Assembly: GCA_900108205.1 (NCBI GenBank)
Contig: FNUU01000009.1
Coordinates: 51,699-115,698, forward strand
Source: Eubacterium ruminantium
GTDB lineage: Bacteria > Bacillota > Clostridia > Lachnospirales > Lachnospiraceae
Direction: 5' to 3'
DNA: 64,000 nt
The notes beneath the pieces were generated by a model, which saw nothing but the letters and a program-made list of their open reading frames with translations, made no database searches and was not told the origin of the DNA. A program made the position numbers and the translations under genes. Of this stretch, positions 25,846 to 34,621 are shown one piece after another (within the stretch, counting starts at the first letter, position 1; every line of letters begins with the position of its first letter).

Positions 25846-26064
25846 CAATAATAAACGGATCAATAACTTGTCTATATTCCTACAATATGTCCTTATGAAA
25901 AAAAATTAAAGGGGCAAAATTACAAAAGTGTCCTAAAACACAAAAATTTTAATCTTTTTTGAGGGATTTCATGGTATACTGTTTTTGGGGAGTATATGGC
26001 TGAGGGTGCAATGGGAATCGTGAGAATAAGTTTGAAATGTAAAAAATAATTGAGGACATATAAA

Positions 26065-26697
26065 TTGAAGGACAGATTTTCAATATTCATAATACTTTTT
26101 CTGGTGGTTATCAACTGGGTTATATTCATAATATTCGAATCAATTGATGAAAAAAATGGAAACGGAACGTTTACAACAGTTGCAAATGTACTGCTTCCGT
26201 CTATACTTGCATACGTATACGTATTTCTCGATAACAAAAATAAATCCAGACGAGGAACAAAAAGATACAGAAGAACCCTGGGGTTTATTCTCTGGAGTAT
26301 TGTATGCCTCGGGACGGGATTCTGTATATCTGTTTTTGCGGGGCAGAATATGTGGCTCGTTGCCCAGGATAAAACGGAAAATGAATATAATGGCGCAGAA
26401 TATTTAAAGTTCGGGCTGTTTGCTGCATTTATATTCATTTTCATGGTGCTGATGATAGACCTTTTTGCAAAGCTGCGTGACAAATATTTTGCCAAAAGAG
26501 GCCTTGTGGTCAATTCATCTCTGAGTACCGAGGAGGCCGGATCGGCTGATAAAGAGGACTCAAAAAGTGAAGATGGGCACATCAGGATCACTCTCGAGGA
26601 TATGGAAAGAGAACGGGTAAAAAAGAAGAGCATTGCGGAAATCTGCAGCATAAACACCTCGGACGCAGATGATGAAAATGATGACGAGGAAGATTAA
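26065..26697 (+). CDS. hypothetical membrane protein with acidic cytoplasmic tail
   Basis: No family recognised. The start is placed at TTG 26065 because TGAGGA lies 9 nt upstream; an in-frame TTG at 26050 has no binding site. The 210 residues begin with a membrane segment (FSIFIILFLVVINWVIFIIF), followed by three more (about residues 38-55, 70-90 and 117-140), then a long hydrophilic tail ending in an Asp/Glu run (DADDENDDEED). Topology suggests a small polytopic protein with its acidic tail in the cytoplasm. It is followed after 76 nt by citrate synthase and may share no operon with it. Confidence 0.65.
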   Translation: MKDRFSIFIILFLVVINWVIFIIFESIDEKNGNGTFTTVANVLLPSILAYVYVFLDNKNKSRRGTKRYRRTLGFILWSIVCLGTGFCISVFAGQNMWLVAQDKTENEYNGAEYLKFGLFAAFIFIFMVLMIDLFAKLRDKYFAKRGLVVNSSLSTEEAGSADKEDSKSEDGHIRITLEDMERERVKKKSIAEICSINTSDADDENDDEED

Positions 26698-26773
26698 CTG
26701 AGTTTTTACATCCTGCGAAACTATGGTGGGATTAAAAGATATTCATTTTTAAAAGAAAGGAAACGGTGAAGGA

Positions 26774-28138
26774 ATGACATCAAGGAAAGATTATATTAGG
26801 GACTACACATTAAAATATGAACAGGTCTGCAGAAGTGTAGATGATGTTGATATTGCAGTTTATGATCAGTTCGGTGTTAAGAGAGGACTTCGTGATAAGA
26901 ATGGCAGCGGTGTTCTGACCGGTGTAACTAACATTTCCAGAATTGATGCCTTTAAAATGGTGGATGGCGTAAAGACGCCGTGTGACGGACAATTATGGTA
27001 CAGGGGCTATAATGTCATAGATCTTGTAAATGATTTTGCGTTTAAACGATTTGGCTTTGAGGAGATAGCTTATCTTCTTCTTTATGGAGATCTGCCGACG
27101 GATGAGCAGCTGGAGGAGTTTAAGGAAGTACTTGTTATGCTCAGGGTTCTTCCGAGAAACTTTACAAGAGACGTTATAATGAAGGCTCCGAGTAAGGATA
27201 TAATGAACTCTATAACCAAGGGAGTGCTTACTCTGGCCGCATATGACAGCAATGTGTCGGATCTTTCAATACCGAATGTTCTCCGTCAGTGTCTGAAGCT
27301 TATCACAGAGATTCCTATGATCGCTTCATATGCTTATTGCGCATACAATCATTACGAGAAGGATGAGAGTATGTATATACACAGACCTGATCCGGAACTT
27401 TCCATGGCTGAAAATATACTAAGGATGCTGCGCCCGGATAAGAAATATACACAGCTGGAGGCTCAGGTTCTTGATGCTGCGCTGGTACTTCATATGGAGC
27501 ATGGCGGCGGTAATAACTCGACATTTACAACAAGAGTGGTATCCTCTGCGGGCTCAGATACATATTCTGTTATTGCGGCAGCTCTTTCTTCCCTTAAGGG
27601 ACCAAAGCACGGCGGCGCAAATATCAAGGTTATGCAGATGATCAAGGATATCAAGAAAAATGTTCCTGATACGGATGATCTGGATATGCTGAAGGCTTAC
27701 CTTGGAAAGATCGTAGATAAGGAAGCCTTTGACAGGATGGGATTGATATACGGTATGGGACATGCCATTTATTCTATTTCCGATCCGAGAGCAAGAGTGT
27801 TCAAGCAGTTTGTTGAGAAGCTTGCTCATGATAAAAATATGGATAAGCAGTATAAGCTTTATGCTGATATAGCAAAGCTGGCGCCGGATGTGATCGCCGA
27901 GAAGCGTAAGATTTATAAGGGTGTCAGCGCAAATGTGGACTTCTATAGCGGTTTTGTTTACAGTATGCTTGGCATTCCGGAGGAGCTCTATACACCTATT
28001 TTTGCAATGGCAAGAATGGTTGGATGGAGTGCTCATAGAATTGAAGAACTGATAAATGTTGATAAGATAATAAGACCTGCATATATGAGTATCATGAAGG
28101 AACGGGAGTTTATTCCATATGATAAGAGAAACAGATAG
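26774..28138 (+). CDS. citrate synthase
   Basis: Condenses acetyl-CoA and oxaloacetate to citrate. The 454 residues carry the conserved histidine of GPKHGGANIKV, the histidine of MGHAIYSISDPRA and the aspartate of NVDFYSGFVYSMLG, the three catalytic residues of the Si-type enzyme, plus HMEHGGGNNSTF. It is somewhat longer at the N-terminus than the E. coli enzyme, as in other Lachnospiraceae. ATG after a weak AAGGA. The next gene starts 9 nt after the stop. With an aconitase-family gene 9 kb away it supports a partial oxidative path to 2-oxoglutarate for glutamate synthesis, likely in an organism without a full cycle. Confidence 0.93.
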   Translation: MTSRKDYIRDYTLKYEQVCRSVDDVDIAVYDQFGVKRGLRDKNGSGVLTGVTNISRIDAFKMVDGVKTPCDGQLWYRGYNVIDLVNDFAFKRFGFEEIAYLLLYGDLPTDEQLEEFKEVLVMLRVLPRNFTRDVIMKAPSKDIMNSITKGVLTLAAYDSNVSDLSIPNVLRQCLKLITEIPMIASYAYCAYNHYEKDESMYIHRPDPELSMAENILRMLRPDKKYTQLEAQVLDAALVLHMEHGGGNNSTFTTRVVSSAGSDTYSVIAAALSSLKGPKHGGANIKVMQMIKDIKKNVPDTDDLDMLKAYLGKIVDKEAFDRMGLIYGMGHAIYSISDPRARVFKQFVEKLAHDKNMDKQYKLYADIAKLAPDVIAEKRKIYKGVSANVDFYSGFVYSMLGIPEELYTPIFAMARMVGWSAHRIEELINVDKIIRPAYMSIMKEREFIPYDKRNR

Positions 28139-28147
28139 GAGTATGAT

Positions 28148-28744
28148 ATGAAAATTTATGTGGATTTTGACGACTGTCTGTGTGAAACCGCAAGGGCATT
28201 TTCTGTTATGGTGGAGAAGCTTTTCGGGAAATATGTTCCTTACGAGAAAGTCAGGTACTTTAATCTTCAGGATGCCTTTGAGCTTACGGATGAGGAATAT
28301 GAAAGGCTGATGATAGAAGGTCATCGTCCGGAGAATATTCTTTCTCTGGAAGAAACTCCGGGAGCAGCAGAAGTGCTTAACGAATGGGCTATGAAGGGGC
28401 ATGAAGTATCTATAATAACCGGACGCCCGTTCAGTGCATATGAATCATCGCGGAAATGGCTGGATGACCATGGCTTAGGTAATATAAAAATGTATTGTCT
28501 AAATAAGTACGGAAGAGACACTTTTATAAAAAACAGTGATTTTAATCTGGAACTTGAAGATTACTATAAGATGCATTTTGATTATGCTGTGGAGGATTCT
28601 CCGATGGCTTTTAAGTTTTTTGATCATTTGCCGGACATTAAGGTTATGGTTTATGACAGGCCATGGAATCGTGAGGATGAGCTTCCAAACGACAATTACT
28701 GCAGATGTTTTGACTGGGAGCAGATAAGAGGGATGGTTGATTAA
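28148..28744 (+). CDS. HAD-superfamily phosphatase, 5' nucleotidase-like (NT5C type)
   Basis: A 198-residue HAD hydrolase. The nucleophile motif is YVDFDDCLCETA (Asp 5 and Asp 7 region), motif II is SIITGRPFS, and the acidic motif is YAVEDSPMAFK. The order, short cap and C-terminal YDRPWNR (typical of the cytosolic 5'(3')-deoxyribonucleotidase-like family) suggest it dephosphorylates nucleotides or small phosphoesters. It follows citrate synthase by 9 nt and is probably co-transcribed with it, though no functional link is obvious. Confidence 0.8.
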   Translation: MKIYVDFDDCLCETARAFSVMVEKLFGKYVPYEKVRYFNLQDAFELTDEEYERLMIEGHRPENILSLEETPGAAEVLNEWAMKGHEVSIITGRPFSAYESSRKWLDDHGLGNIKMYCLNKYGRDTFIKNSDFNLELEDYYKMHFDYAVEDSPMAFKFFDHLPDIKVMVYDRPWNREDELPNDNYCRCFDWEQIRGMVD

Positions 28745-28748
28745 TAAT

Positions 28749-28791
28749 AAAAACGGAACAATAACCTTGTGCGGGTTATTGTTCCGTTTTT
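28749..28791. terminator. bidirectional terminator
   Basis: AAAAACGGAACAATAACC (28749-28766) pairs with its complement (28774-28791). It serves both the HAD gene and the minus-strand por operon. Confidence 0.92.
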
Positions 28792-28793
28792 CA

Positions 28794-29726
28794 TTATCTT
28801 GAACATTTGAAGAGCAGTTCTTCCCATCTGCGGTCAACCTCTTCCTGATACTGAACCAGGAGACCTTCGTTTTCCGGCTTGAAAAGATGCTTGAAACGAC
28901 CCTGAGTCTTTAAGAAGTCTTCAATCGGAAGCTTTTTCTTTGGCTCGTAGTTAAGGATCCATTTGCCGTCCACTACCTCGAAGAGAGGCCAGTAGCAGGT
29001 TTCAACTGCAAGGCGGCAGATGTTTGCAATATCGGATGTTTCGTATCTCCAGCCTCTTGGGCATGGTGCCATAACATTGAGGAAGGCTGCTCCAGGTGTG
29101 TAGATGGCTTTCTCAGCCTTAACATAGAGATCCTTCATATTGTTTGTAAATGTAGTCTGAGCAACATACGGAATGTTGTGTGATGCGATGATAGCAGCGA
29201 GATCCTTGCGGTTCTGCATTTTTCCGTTTGAAACCTTACCTACAGGAGTTGTAGTTGTATCTGCATACATTGGTGTAGCAGATGAACGCTGAATACCTGT
29301 GTTCATGTATGCACCGTTGTCGTAGCAGACATAAACGAGGTCATGGTTACGCTCCATAGCTCCTGAAAGCGACTGGATACCGATGTCGTATGTACCGCCG
29401 TCACCACCGAAGGTTATGAATTTATAAGTATCATCGATCTTGCCGCGCTTCTTAAGTGCGTTATATGCAGTCTCAACACCTGCGAGAGTAGCGCCTGCGC
29501 AGGCAAATGCATTGTGGATGTAGCTGTCTTCATATGCTGTATATGGATACATGAAGGATGATACTTCAAGACATCCGGTTGCATTTCCGATTACAGCATG
29601 GTCTTCAGGCTTAAGAGCTCTGAGGACTGTTCTTACTGCGATACCTGCACCGCATCCGGCACAGAGTCTGTGTCCCGGAGCAAGACGTTCCGGTTTGTTC
29701 ATTACTTCTTTAAAGTTATAAGCCAT
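28794..29726 (-). CDS. porB: 2-oxoacid:ferredoxin oxidoreductase, beta subunit (TPP-binding), probably pyruvate:ferredoxin
   Basis: The thiamine-diphosphate subunit of the four-subunit enzyme that decarboxylates pyruvate (or a related 2-oxoacid) to acetyl-CoA and reduces ferredoxin. The 310 residues include GHRLCAGCGAG with cysteines for an iron-sulfur cluster, the TPP/Mg motif FGGDGGTYDIGIQSLSGAMER followed by CYDNGAYMNTGIQRS, and further conserved cysteine in APCPRGWRYE. The TPP motif length and the TPVG segment are typical of PorB. It is the last gene of the operon, 13 nt after porA, with its stop 3 nt from the terminator. Confidence 0.9.
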   Translation of the reverse strand: MAYNFKEVMNKPERLAPGHRLCAGCGAGIAVRTVLRALKPEDHAVIGNATGCLEVSSFMYPYTAYEDSYIHNAFACAGATLAGVETAYNALKKRGKIDDTYKFITFGGDGGTYDIGIQSLSGAMERNHDLVYVCYDNGAYMNTGIQRSSATPMYADTTTTPVGKVSNGKMQNRKDLAAIIASHNIPYVAQTTFTNNMKDLYVKAEKAIYTPGAAFLNVMAPCPRGWRYETSDIANICRLAVETCYWPLFEVVDGKWILNYEPKKKLPIEDFLKTQGRFKHLFKPENEGLLVQYQEEVDRRWEELLFKCSR

Positions 29727-29739
29727 TTTCGTCTCCTCC

Positions 29740-30924
29740 CTACTTTCTGAGTCCTATATACTGGAATTGCTCTACGGCCTTTTTACCGGCAGCATAATCC
29801 ATGATGTCTGAATATACATCTTCAGCGCTCTGAACTGTATAATCACGTCCGCCGATTCCGTAGAAATAGTTAACTGCGATAGTATTTACGCCTGAATCCA
29901 TAAGAGCTGCCTTGAGCTCTGAACCTACAGGACCTCCCTGACCGGAGAAGCTTTCTGCTCTGTCAAGGATTGCAACAGCTTTAACATTTTTGAGAGCTGC
30001 AGCAAGTTCTTCACCAGGAAATGGTCTGAATACTCGGATCTTGATCATACCGGCCTTGATGCCCTTTTCACGGAGTGCGTCAACGGCATCCTTTGTTGTA
30101 CCGGCAGCGGAACCCATGATAACGATGGCGTATTCTGCGTCTTCCATCTTATATTCCTCGAAGAGACCATATTTTCTGCCTGAAAGCTTTTCAAAATCAG
30201 CACATACATCAAGAATTACTTTCTTTGCATTCTTCATGGCGATACGCTGATTCATTTTTGTTTCCATATAAAACGGAGAGTTTGCGTATGGACCGATAGC
30301 CATAGGCATATCTGCATTAAGAAGGAAGTTGGCAGGCTTATAATCACCTACAAAATTCCTTACGGATTCTGTATCCAATGTTTCAATATTCATTACAGCA
30401 TGGCTTGTTATAAAACCGTCCTGACATACCATCATAGGAAGCATTACGTCAGGATGCTCTGTTACTCTGTAAGCCATAATGAAGTTATCATAGGCCTCCT
30501 GGTTTGTTTCAGCATAAACCTGAAGCCATCCGGAATCTCTTGCACCCATTGTATCGGAATGATCGCAGTTGATATTGATAGGGCCGGTAAGGGCTCTGTT
30601 GACTGCGCAGAGAACCAGAGGAAGTCTGTCAGAAGCTGCTATATAAAGCTCTTCCCACATGAAAGCAAGTCCGCAGGAAGAAGTAGCTGTAAGGGCTCTT
30701 GCGCCTGCAGCGGAAGCACCTATAGCAGCACTCATTGAGCTGTGCTCTGACTCGACAGGGATAAATTCTGTATCGATCTCACCATTTGCGATAAAAGTAG
30801 AAACCATCTGAGGGATTTCTGTTGAAGGAGTGATCGGAAATGCCGGCATTACATCAGGGTTAACCTGCTTTATGGCAAGTGCAACGGCTTCATTTCCGGA
30901 CATTCTGTCGCGCTTCTTTATCAT
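29740..30924 (-). CDS. porA: 2-oxoacid:ferredoxin oxidoreductase, alpha subunit
   Basis: 394 residues. The N-terminal pyrimidine-binding domain shows AFPITPSTEIPQMV and the conserved glutamate of VESEHSSMSAAIGASAAGARALTATSS; the C-terminal half holds VIMGSAAGTTKDAVDALREKG and RAESFSGQGGPVGSE, the family's CoA-side domain. It starts immediately after the delta-subunit stop codon. With the beta subunit it forms the active site. Members of this family also use 2-oxoisovalerate or 2-oxoglutarate, so pyruvate is the likely but not proven substrate. Confidence 0.9.
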   Translation of the reverse strand: MIKKRDRMSGNEAVALAIKQVNPDVMPAFPITPSTEIPQMVSTFIANGEIDTEFIPVESEHSSMSAAIGASAAGARALTATSSCGLAFMWEELYIAASDRLPLVLCAVNRALTGPININCDHSDTMGARDSGWLQVYAETNQEAYDNFIMAYRVTEHPDVMLPMMVCQDGFITSHAVMNIETLDTESVRNFVGDYKPANFLLNADMPMAIGPYANSPFYMETKMNQRIAMKNAKKVILDVCADFEKLSGRKYGLFEEYKMEDAEYAIVIMGSAAGTTKDAVDALREKGIKAGMIKIRVFRPFPGEELAAALKNVKAVAILDRAESFSGQGGPVGSELKAALMDSGVNTIAVNYFYGIGGRDYTVQSAEDVYSDIMDYAAGKKAVEQFQYIGLRK

Positions 30925-31263
30925 TTACAGTCCCTCCTTCATAGAAATAGCTTTGAAGCTGCAGATCTTGGCACAGATGCCGCAGCCCTTGCAGTGATCA
31001 TAATCAAAATCCTGCCTCTTTCCATCAACAACCGGGATACAGCTGTCCGGGCAAAATGGAGCGCAGAGCAGGCAGTTAACACATTTTTCCCAGTTCATAA
31101 CAGGAGTCTGTGTTCTCCACTCACCGGTCTTGAAATCTTTTGATCCGCCACCGCCATAGATCTGGTTACCAAGAGTCATATCCTGGTAAGGAGCTTTTTC
31201 ATTTACTTTGCTAATATCTGTAGGATTATTTACATTCTTGTTTTCGTTCTTGTTGTCAGCCAT
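30925..31263 (-). CDS. porD: 2-oxoacid:ferredoxin oxidoreductase, delta subunit (2[4Fe-4S] ferredoxin-like)
   Basis: A 112-residue electron-transfer subunit. Two 4Fe-4S motifs are visible: CVNCLLCAPFCP (about residues 61-72) and CKGCGICAKICS (about residues 91-102). The N-terminal 45 residues are a lysine/asparagine-rich extension that is not part of the ferredoxin fold. Start and stop codons abut those of porG and porA, which implies tight translational coupling. Confidence 0.92.
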   Translation of the reverse strand: MADNKNENKNVNNPTDISKVNEKAPYQDMTLGNQIYGGGGSKDFKTGEWRTQTPVMNWEKCVNCLLCAPFCPDSCIPVVDGKRQDFDYDHCKGCGICAKICSFKAISMKEGL

Positions 31264-31836
31264 TTACTGCACCTCCTCGAATGCCATCTTCAGAGCCTTC
31301 ATATTACCTTCGATAACCTCAGGCTTTTTGGCAAATTTATGCTTGTAGGAATCCTCCATCTGCTTCATGAATTCATCCTGATCCATGATATTTGCAACCT
31401 TTACGATGGCAGCAAGCATCGGAGAGTTAGGGAAATATTTTCCGAGAGCTTCCATGGAAATCTTTCTTGCATCAATGGTATATACTTTTCCTTTATATCC
31501 TCTCAGGAGAGATACGATCTCTTCCTTTGAATGTTCTGTGTTTATGACGATAGCTCCGTCCTCTGAAAGACCGTTTGTAACGTCTACTGCATGAAGCAGA
31601 GTCTCATCAACAACTACAACGTAATCCGGGTTATAAATGTTGGAATGAGCACGGATTTCAGTATCGCCGATACGATTATATGCTGTGATAGGAGCTCCCA
31701 TTCGCTCCGGGCCGTACTCAGGGAAGCCCTGAACATACATGCCGGTGTTAAAAGCAACATCAGCGAGAAGAAGTGCAGCGGTTTTTGCACCCTGACCGCC
31801 TCTTCCGTGCCATCTGATCTCGATGTGTTTTTTCAT
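31264..31836 (-). CDS. porG: 2-oxoacid:ferredoxin oxidoreductase, gamma subunit
   Basis: 190 residues, first gene of the operon (gamma-delta-alpha-beta order, as in archaeal and clostridial four-subunit enzymes). IRWHGRGGQGAKTAALLLADVAF and GFPEYGPERMGAPITAYNR are the family's signature blocks. The gene starts after a GGGAGTAAAG binding site. An inverted repeat and a TATAAT box lie 75-135 nt upstream and may control the whole operon. Confidence 0.92.
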   Translation of the reverse strand: MKKHIEIRWHGRGGQGAKTAALLLADVAFNTGMYVQGFPEYGPERMGAPITAYNRIGDTEIRAHSNIYNPDYVVVVDETLLHAVDVTNGLSEDGAIVINTEHSKEEIVSLLRGYKGKVYTIDARKISMEALGKYFPNSPMLAAIVKVANIMDQDEFMKQMEDSYKHKFAKKPEVIEGNMKALKMAFEEVQ

Positions 31837-31911
31837 TTTTACTTTACTCCCTTTTATTTCATGCAGGAATTTGCCTGCTGTATAGTTGGATATGATTATT
31901 GATTGCCAATA

Positions 31912-31971
31912 ATTATATACTGTGTTATCTCCATATAAATGAGGTCGGCTAAAATAATTTATACGACCTCA
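31912..31971 (-). promoter_or_regulatory. por operon promoter region with an 8-bp inverted repeat
   Basis: TGAGGTCG (31940-31947) and CGACCTCA (31964-31971) form a perfect inverted repeat with a 16-nt AT-rich spacer. On the minus strand it lies just upstream of a TATAAT (31917-31912) whose -35 at normal spacing (ATTTAT) is poor, so the repeat could bind an activator or repressor. A hairpin role is also possible. Confidence 0.45.
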
Positions 31972-32100
31972 AATAAACAAATCAGTAAAAAGCAGACTGA
32001 TTGCGCAATATGTAGATTATAGCACGTAAACTAAAAATGTAAAGAACAAATTTTGCGGAGAAATAAGAAAAATGCGAAAAAAATTAGTTTGGGTTTATTT

Positions 32101-33486
32101 TCATTTTTCAATATTATTTTGTTCGTAGTATTCCTGCTTGTTCTTGACGCAGTTATTAAAGGCCTCGACGAAGACCTGACGATAACTTTTATGTATTATA
32201 TCATCGAAGGTAGTAAAGCCCTTTGATACTGACAGCTGGGCGGCAGGATCGGTTCCTTCATTATATTTTTGAAGGGCTTCTTCAAACAGCCCGAAATAAT
32301 AATTCATCTCATTTTCGCCCTTGCCTTCGGCGATAACTATGAACTCATCACCTGTGACGTGATAAATATGCTGCTTGTGGAAGATATCCTTAAGAACCAC
32401 TGCACAGTGATAGAGCATTTTATCACCTGCTTCAAAGCCCAGGTTGGTATAAACCTTTTTAATGTGATTGATATCGAAGAAGGCTACAGAAAATGCTGCG
32501 TTTTTTTTCTGAATCTTCTCATCCAGTTCCTGAATCATATCTTTGTAAGCGCCTTTATTTAAAACGCCTGTCAGATCGTCGATATAGACGTCGTCTTCGA
32601 TATATTCAAGATATTTCTGAAGCTTTTCGTAAATATTCTCGATGCTCGAATTAAGCTCGTCATACTGGTTCCGAACAGGACGGCTGATGTCTTCGCCGGC
32701 TGCAAGCGTTTTCAGTACCTCATGCTCTCCATCCGGAATCATATCAAGCTTTTTGATAGAGCTTCGCATGAGTGCAATGTCGAGCTTGCGGGTCTCGTGA
32801 CTGAGACGATCCAGATTCTTCAGCATGTGTGAAAAGGTTTTTCTGTTATCGGACATAATGACAAATGATAATACGATACCTACAGTGAGGGCTATCATTG
32901 TAATGATGATGACAGCAGCGCGGTTGGAGCTTAATTTGCTGTCGTACCAGTCTGCATCGAAATCTACGCAGACGATACCTGCGACGTTTCCGTTTGAATC
33001 AAATACAGGACTGTAAGCGGTGTAGAAATTACCCCACCTGTCAGAATGGGAAACTGTATCAATGGCTGTCGTTCCCTTTGATGCTTTTACAAGGGCGGAC
33101 GTAGTCTTGATATGTTCACCGTAGCTTCCAGGTTCCTCAGGGTCGGGATCGATAGTAAATGAAAATGTTCCATCCATATTATCTTTTATCGCATAAATGT
33201 ACTCCAGATGGATATTCTGCTGAAAAGAACTGAGAATTTCGTAGGCCTTTTGATATTTCTCGGTGCCGATATCCTCAGCCGTCATGTTTTTGAGAAAGTC
33301 ACCATCCAGCTGGTGGGCGGCAGTATCGGAGATATCTGTCATGTGTTCACGAATCTGTTCGCGAAGGGTTTTCTTCGACATGGTCGTAAGGGTGATGCCC
33401 ATCAAGGTATTTGTCAATAACAGCAGAATAAGGGCCAATATGAAGTTTCTTTTGCTGGTTTTGAATTTTCTGGTTGTATCTTCCAT
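32101..33486 (-). CDS. membrane sensor protein with a GGDEF domain carrying altered active-site residues
   Basis: 461 residues: membrane helix (about residues 15-35), an extracellular sensor of PAS/Cache type (about 36-195, with YIYAIKDNMDGTFSFTIDPD and SPVFDSNGNVAGIVCVD), a second helix (about 195-217), a coiled linker, and a C-terminal GGDEF domain. The signature reads TGDEF (378-382). The preceding motif, normally D-x-D-x-F-K-x-I-N-D-x-x-G-H, reads D338-I-N-H-I-K-K-V-Y-T-N-L-G-F, so the guanine-binding Asn and adjoining Asp are lost. Cyclic-di-GMP synthesis is therefore doubtful; it may act as a GTP sensor or be inactive. Monocistronic, minus strand. Confidence 0.85.
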   Translation of the reverse strand: MEDTTRKFKTSKRNFILALILLLLTNTLMGITLTTMSKKTLREQIREHMTDISDTAAHQLDGDFLKNMTAEDIGTEKYQKAYEILSSFQQNIHLEYIYAIKDNMDGTFSFTIDPDPEEPGSYGEHIKTTSALVKASKGTTAIDTVSHSDRWGNFYTAYSPVFDSNGNVAGIVCVDFDADWYDSKLSSNRAAVIIITMIALTVGIVLSFVIMSDNRKTFSHMLKNLDRLSHETRKLDIALMRSSIKKLDMIPDGEHEVLKTLAAGEDISRPVRNQYDELNSSIENIYEKLQKYLEYIEDDVYIDDLTGVLNKGAYKDMIQELDEKIQKKNAAFSVAFFDINHIKKVYTNLGFEAGDKMLYHCAVVLKDIFHKQHIYHVTGDEFIVIAEGKGENEMNYYFGLFEEALQKYNEGTDPAAQLSVSKGFTTFDDIIHKSYRQVFVEAFNNCVKNKQEYYEQNNIEK

Positions 33487-33664
33487 ATAAATAGGATTCG
33501 CTCATTGGAAAATGAATGAATCTTCCCCCTTTCTTTTTTTCGGAATTCACCGAAAAAATCTTTTCTTTATTATATCGTAAACCTGTGGTAAGATAAAGAA
33601 TAATATTTCGGTAAATCATAAAGATTTTCGATTGATTCATAGGAAATCAGTTCGGGAGAAAGAT

Positions 33665-34621
33665 ATGAGCGATCAGTGTTGTGGAATTACATATACAAAA
33701 GGGGAGAGCTTCTGTATAAAATGTGGAAAGCCTCTTGGAAGTTATACGGACAGTGCCTTTGTTCCTGAGAAGGATATCAGCGACAGTCCAACAGTCATAA
33801 TCGATATGGCCGGAATTGCTGAAGGCCTGAGAAAAAATGGCGGTTCAGAAGATGAAACGGATATATCAGAAGAAAAGAATTCGATAGATTCGGCTTTTGG
33901 AGATGTACTCGAAGCAGGCATCATGGATGAAAAACGGCAGGTTTCACAGAACGGTCCGGTAAATGATTCTGTATACAGCCCGGTAAATATTCAGGTACAG
34001 CAGAACAGGTCTGCAAACGGTCCGGTAAACGGTCAGGGTATGCAGAACAGAGCAGCGGATGGTTTTGTAAACGTTCCGGGTATACAGAACAGACCGGCAG
34101 GTGGCAGAGTGGTTCAGAATCCGAACAGACCTGATTATGGTCAGGTAAAGCCGGTAAGTGATATTCAGGCTCAGAGAGGACAGGTGTCACAGACATCAGA
34201 TGGCCGGGTGCAGCGAGGACAGTCGCAGGTTATGGCGGGCGGTCAGGCACAGAGAGGACAGTCGCAGGCTGCAGCGGGCGGACAAGTTCAGCAGAACAGA
34301 CCTGCGGGCGGTCAGGCACAGAGAGGACAATCGCAGGTTATGACAGGCGGTCAGGCAAGACAGCAGGGAACTGACAGATTACGGCAGACTGCAGTTAAGA
34401 CAGAGGATTACGGAAAGAAAGCATCAGATAAGAGCATCGGAATGCTTGTGACCTGCATCGTTGTTATAGCGATCACTTTATTTGGTCTTGGTGCAATCTT
34501 CCTTTTTACTTATAAATATAAGATATCTCCGGATTATAATGAATATAAAGGAGAAGCCGCAAAGGGCTTTGTATCCTATGAGCTGCCGGGGGGCAGTGAT
34601 TCAAACGGAGGTGGCAATTAA
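33665..34621 (+). CDS. zinc-ribbon membrane protein with Gln/Gly-rich repeat linker
   Basis: 318 residues. The N-terminus holds a zinc-ribbon-like cluster (QCCGITYTKGESFCIKCGKPLG). A central 170-residue low-complexity linker repeats QNR, QAQRGQSQ and GGQ words and is encoded by imperfect DNA repeats at about 34190-34350. One membrane helix follows (about residues 258-282), then a short extracellular tail. Start ATG at 33665 follows GGGAGAAAG; the frame extends upstream without a binding site. The stop codon overlaps the next ATG (TAATG), so it is translationally coupled to the following membrane protein. Function unknown. Confidence 0.7.
   Translation: MSDQCCGITYTKGESFCIKCGKPLGSYTDSAFVPEKDISDSPTVIIDMAGIAEGLRKNGGSEDETDISEEKNSIDSAFGDVLEAGIMDEKRQVSQNGPVNDSVYSPVNIQVQQNRSANGPVNGQGMQNRAADGFVNVPGIQNRPAGGRVVQNPNRPDYGQVKPVSDIQAQRGQVSQTSDGRVQRGQSQVMAGGQAQRGQSQAAAGGQVQQNRPAGGQAQRGQSQVMTGGQARQQGTDRLRQTAVKTEDYGKKASDKSIGMLVTCIVVIAITLFGLGAIFLFTYKYKISPDYNEYKGEAAKGFVSYELPGGSDSNGGGN

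Noticed and set aside
27554..28402. 282-codon minus-strand frame opposite citrate synthase
   Set aside because: Overlaps two recognised genes, rich in Ile, His, Cys as typical for antisense frames, no family features.
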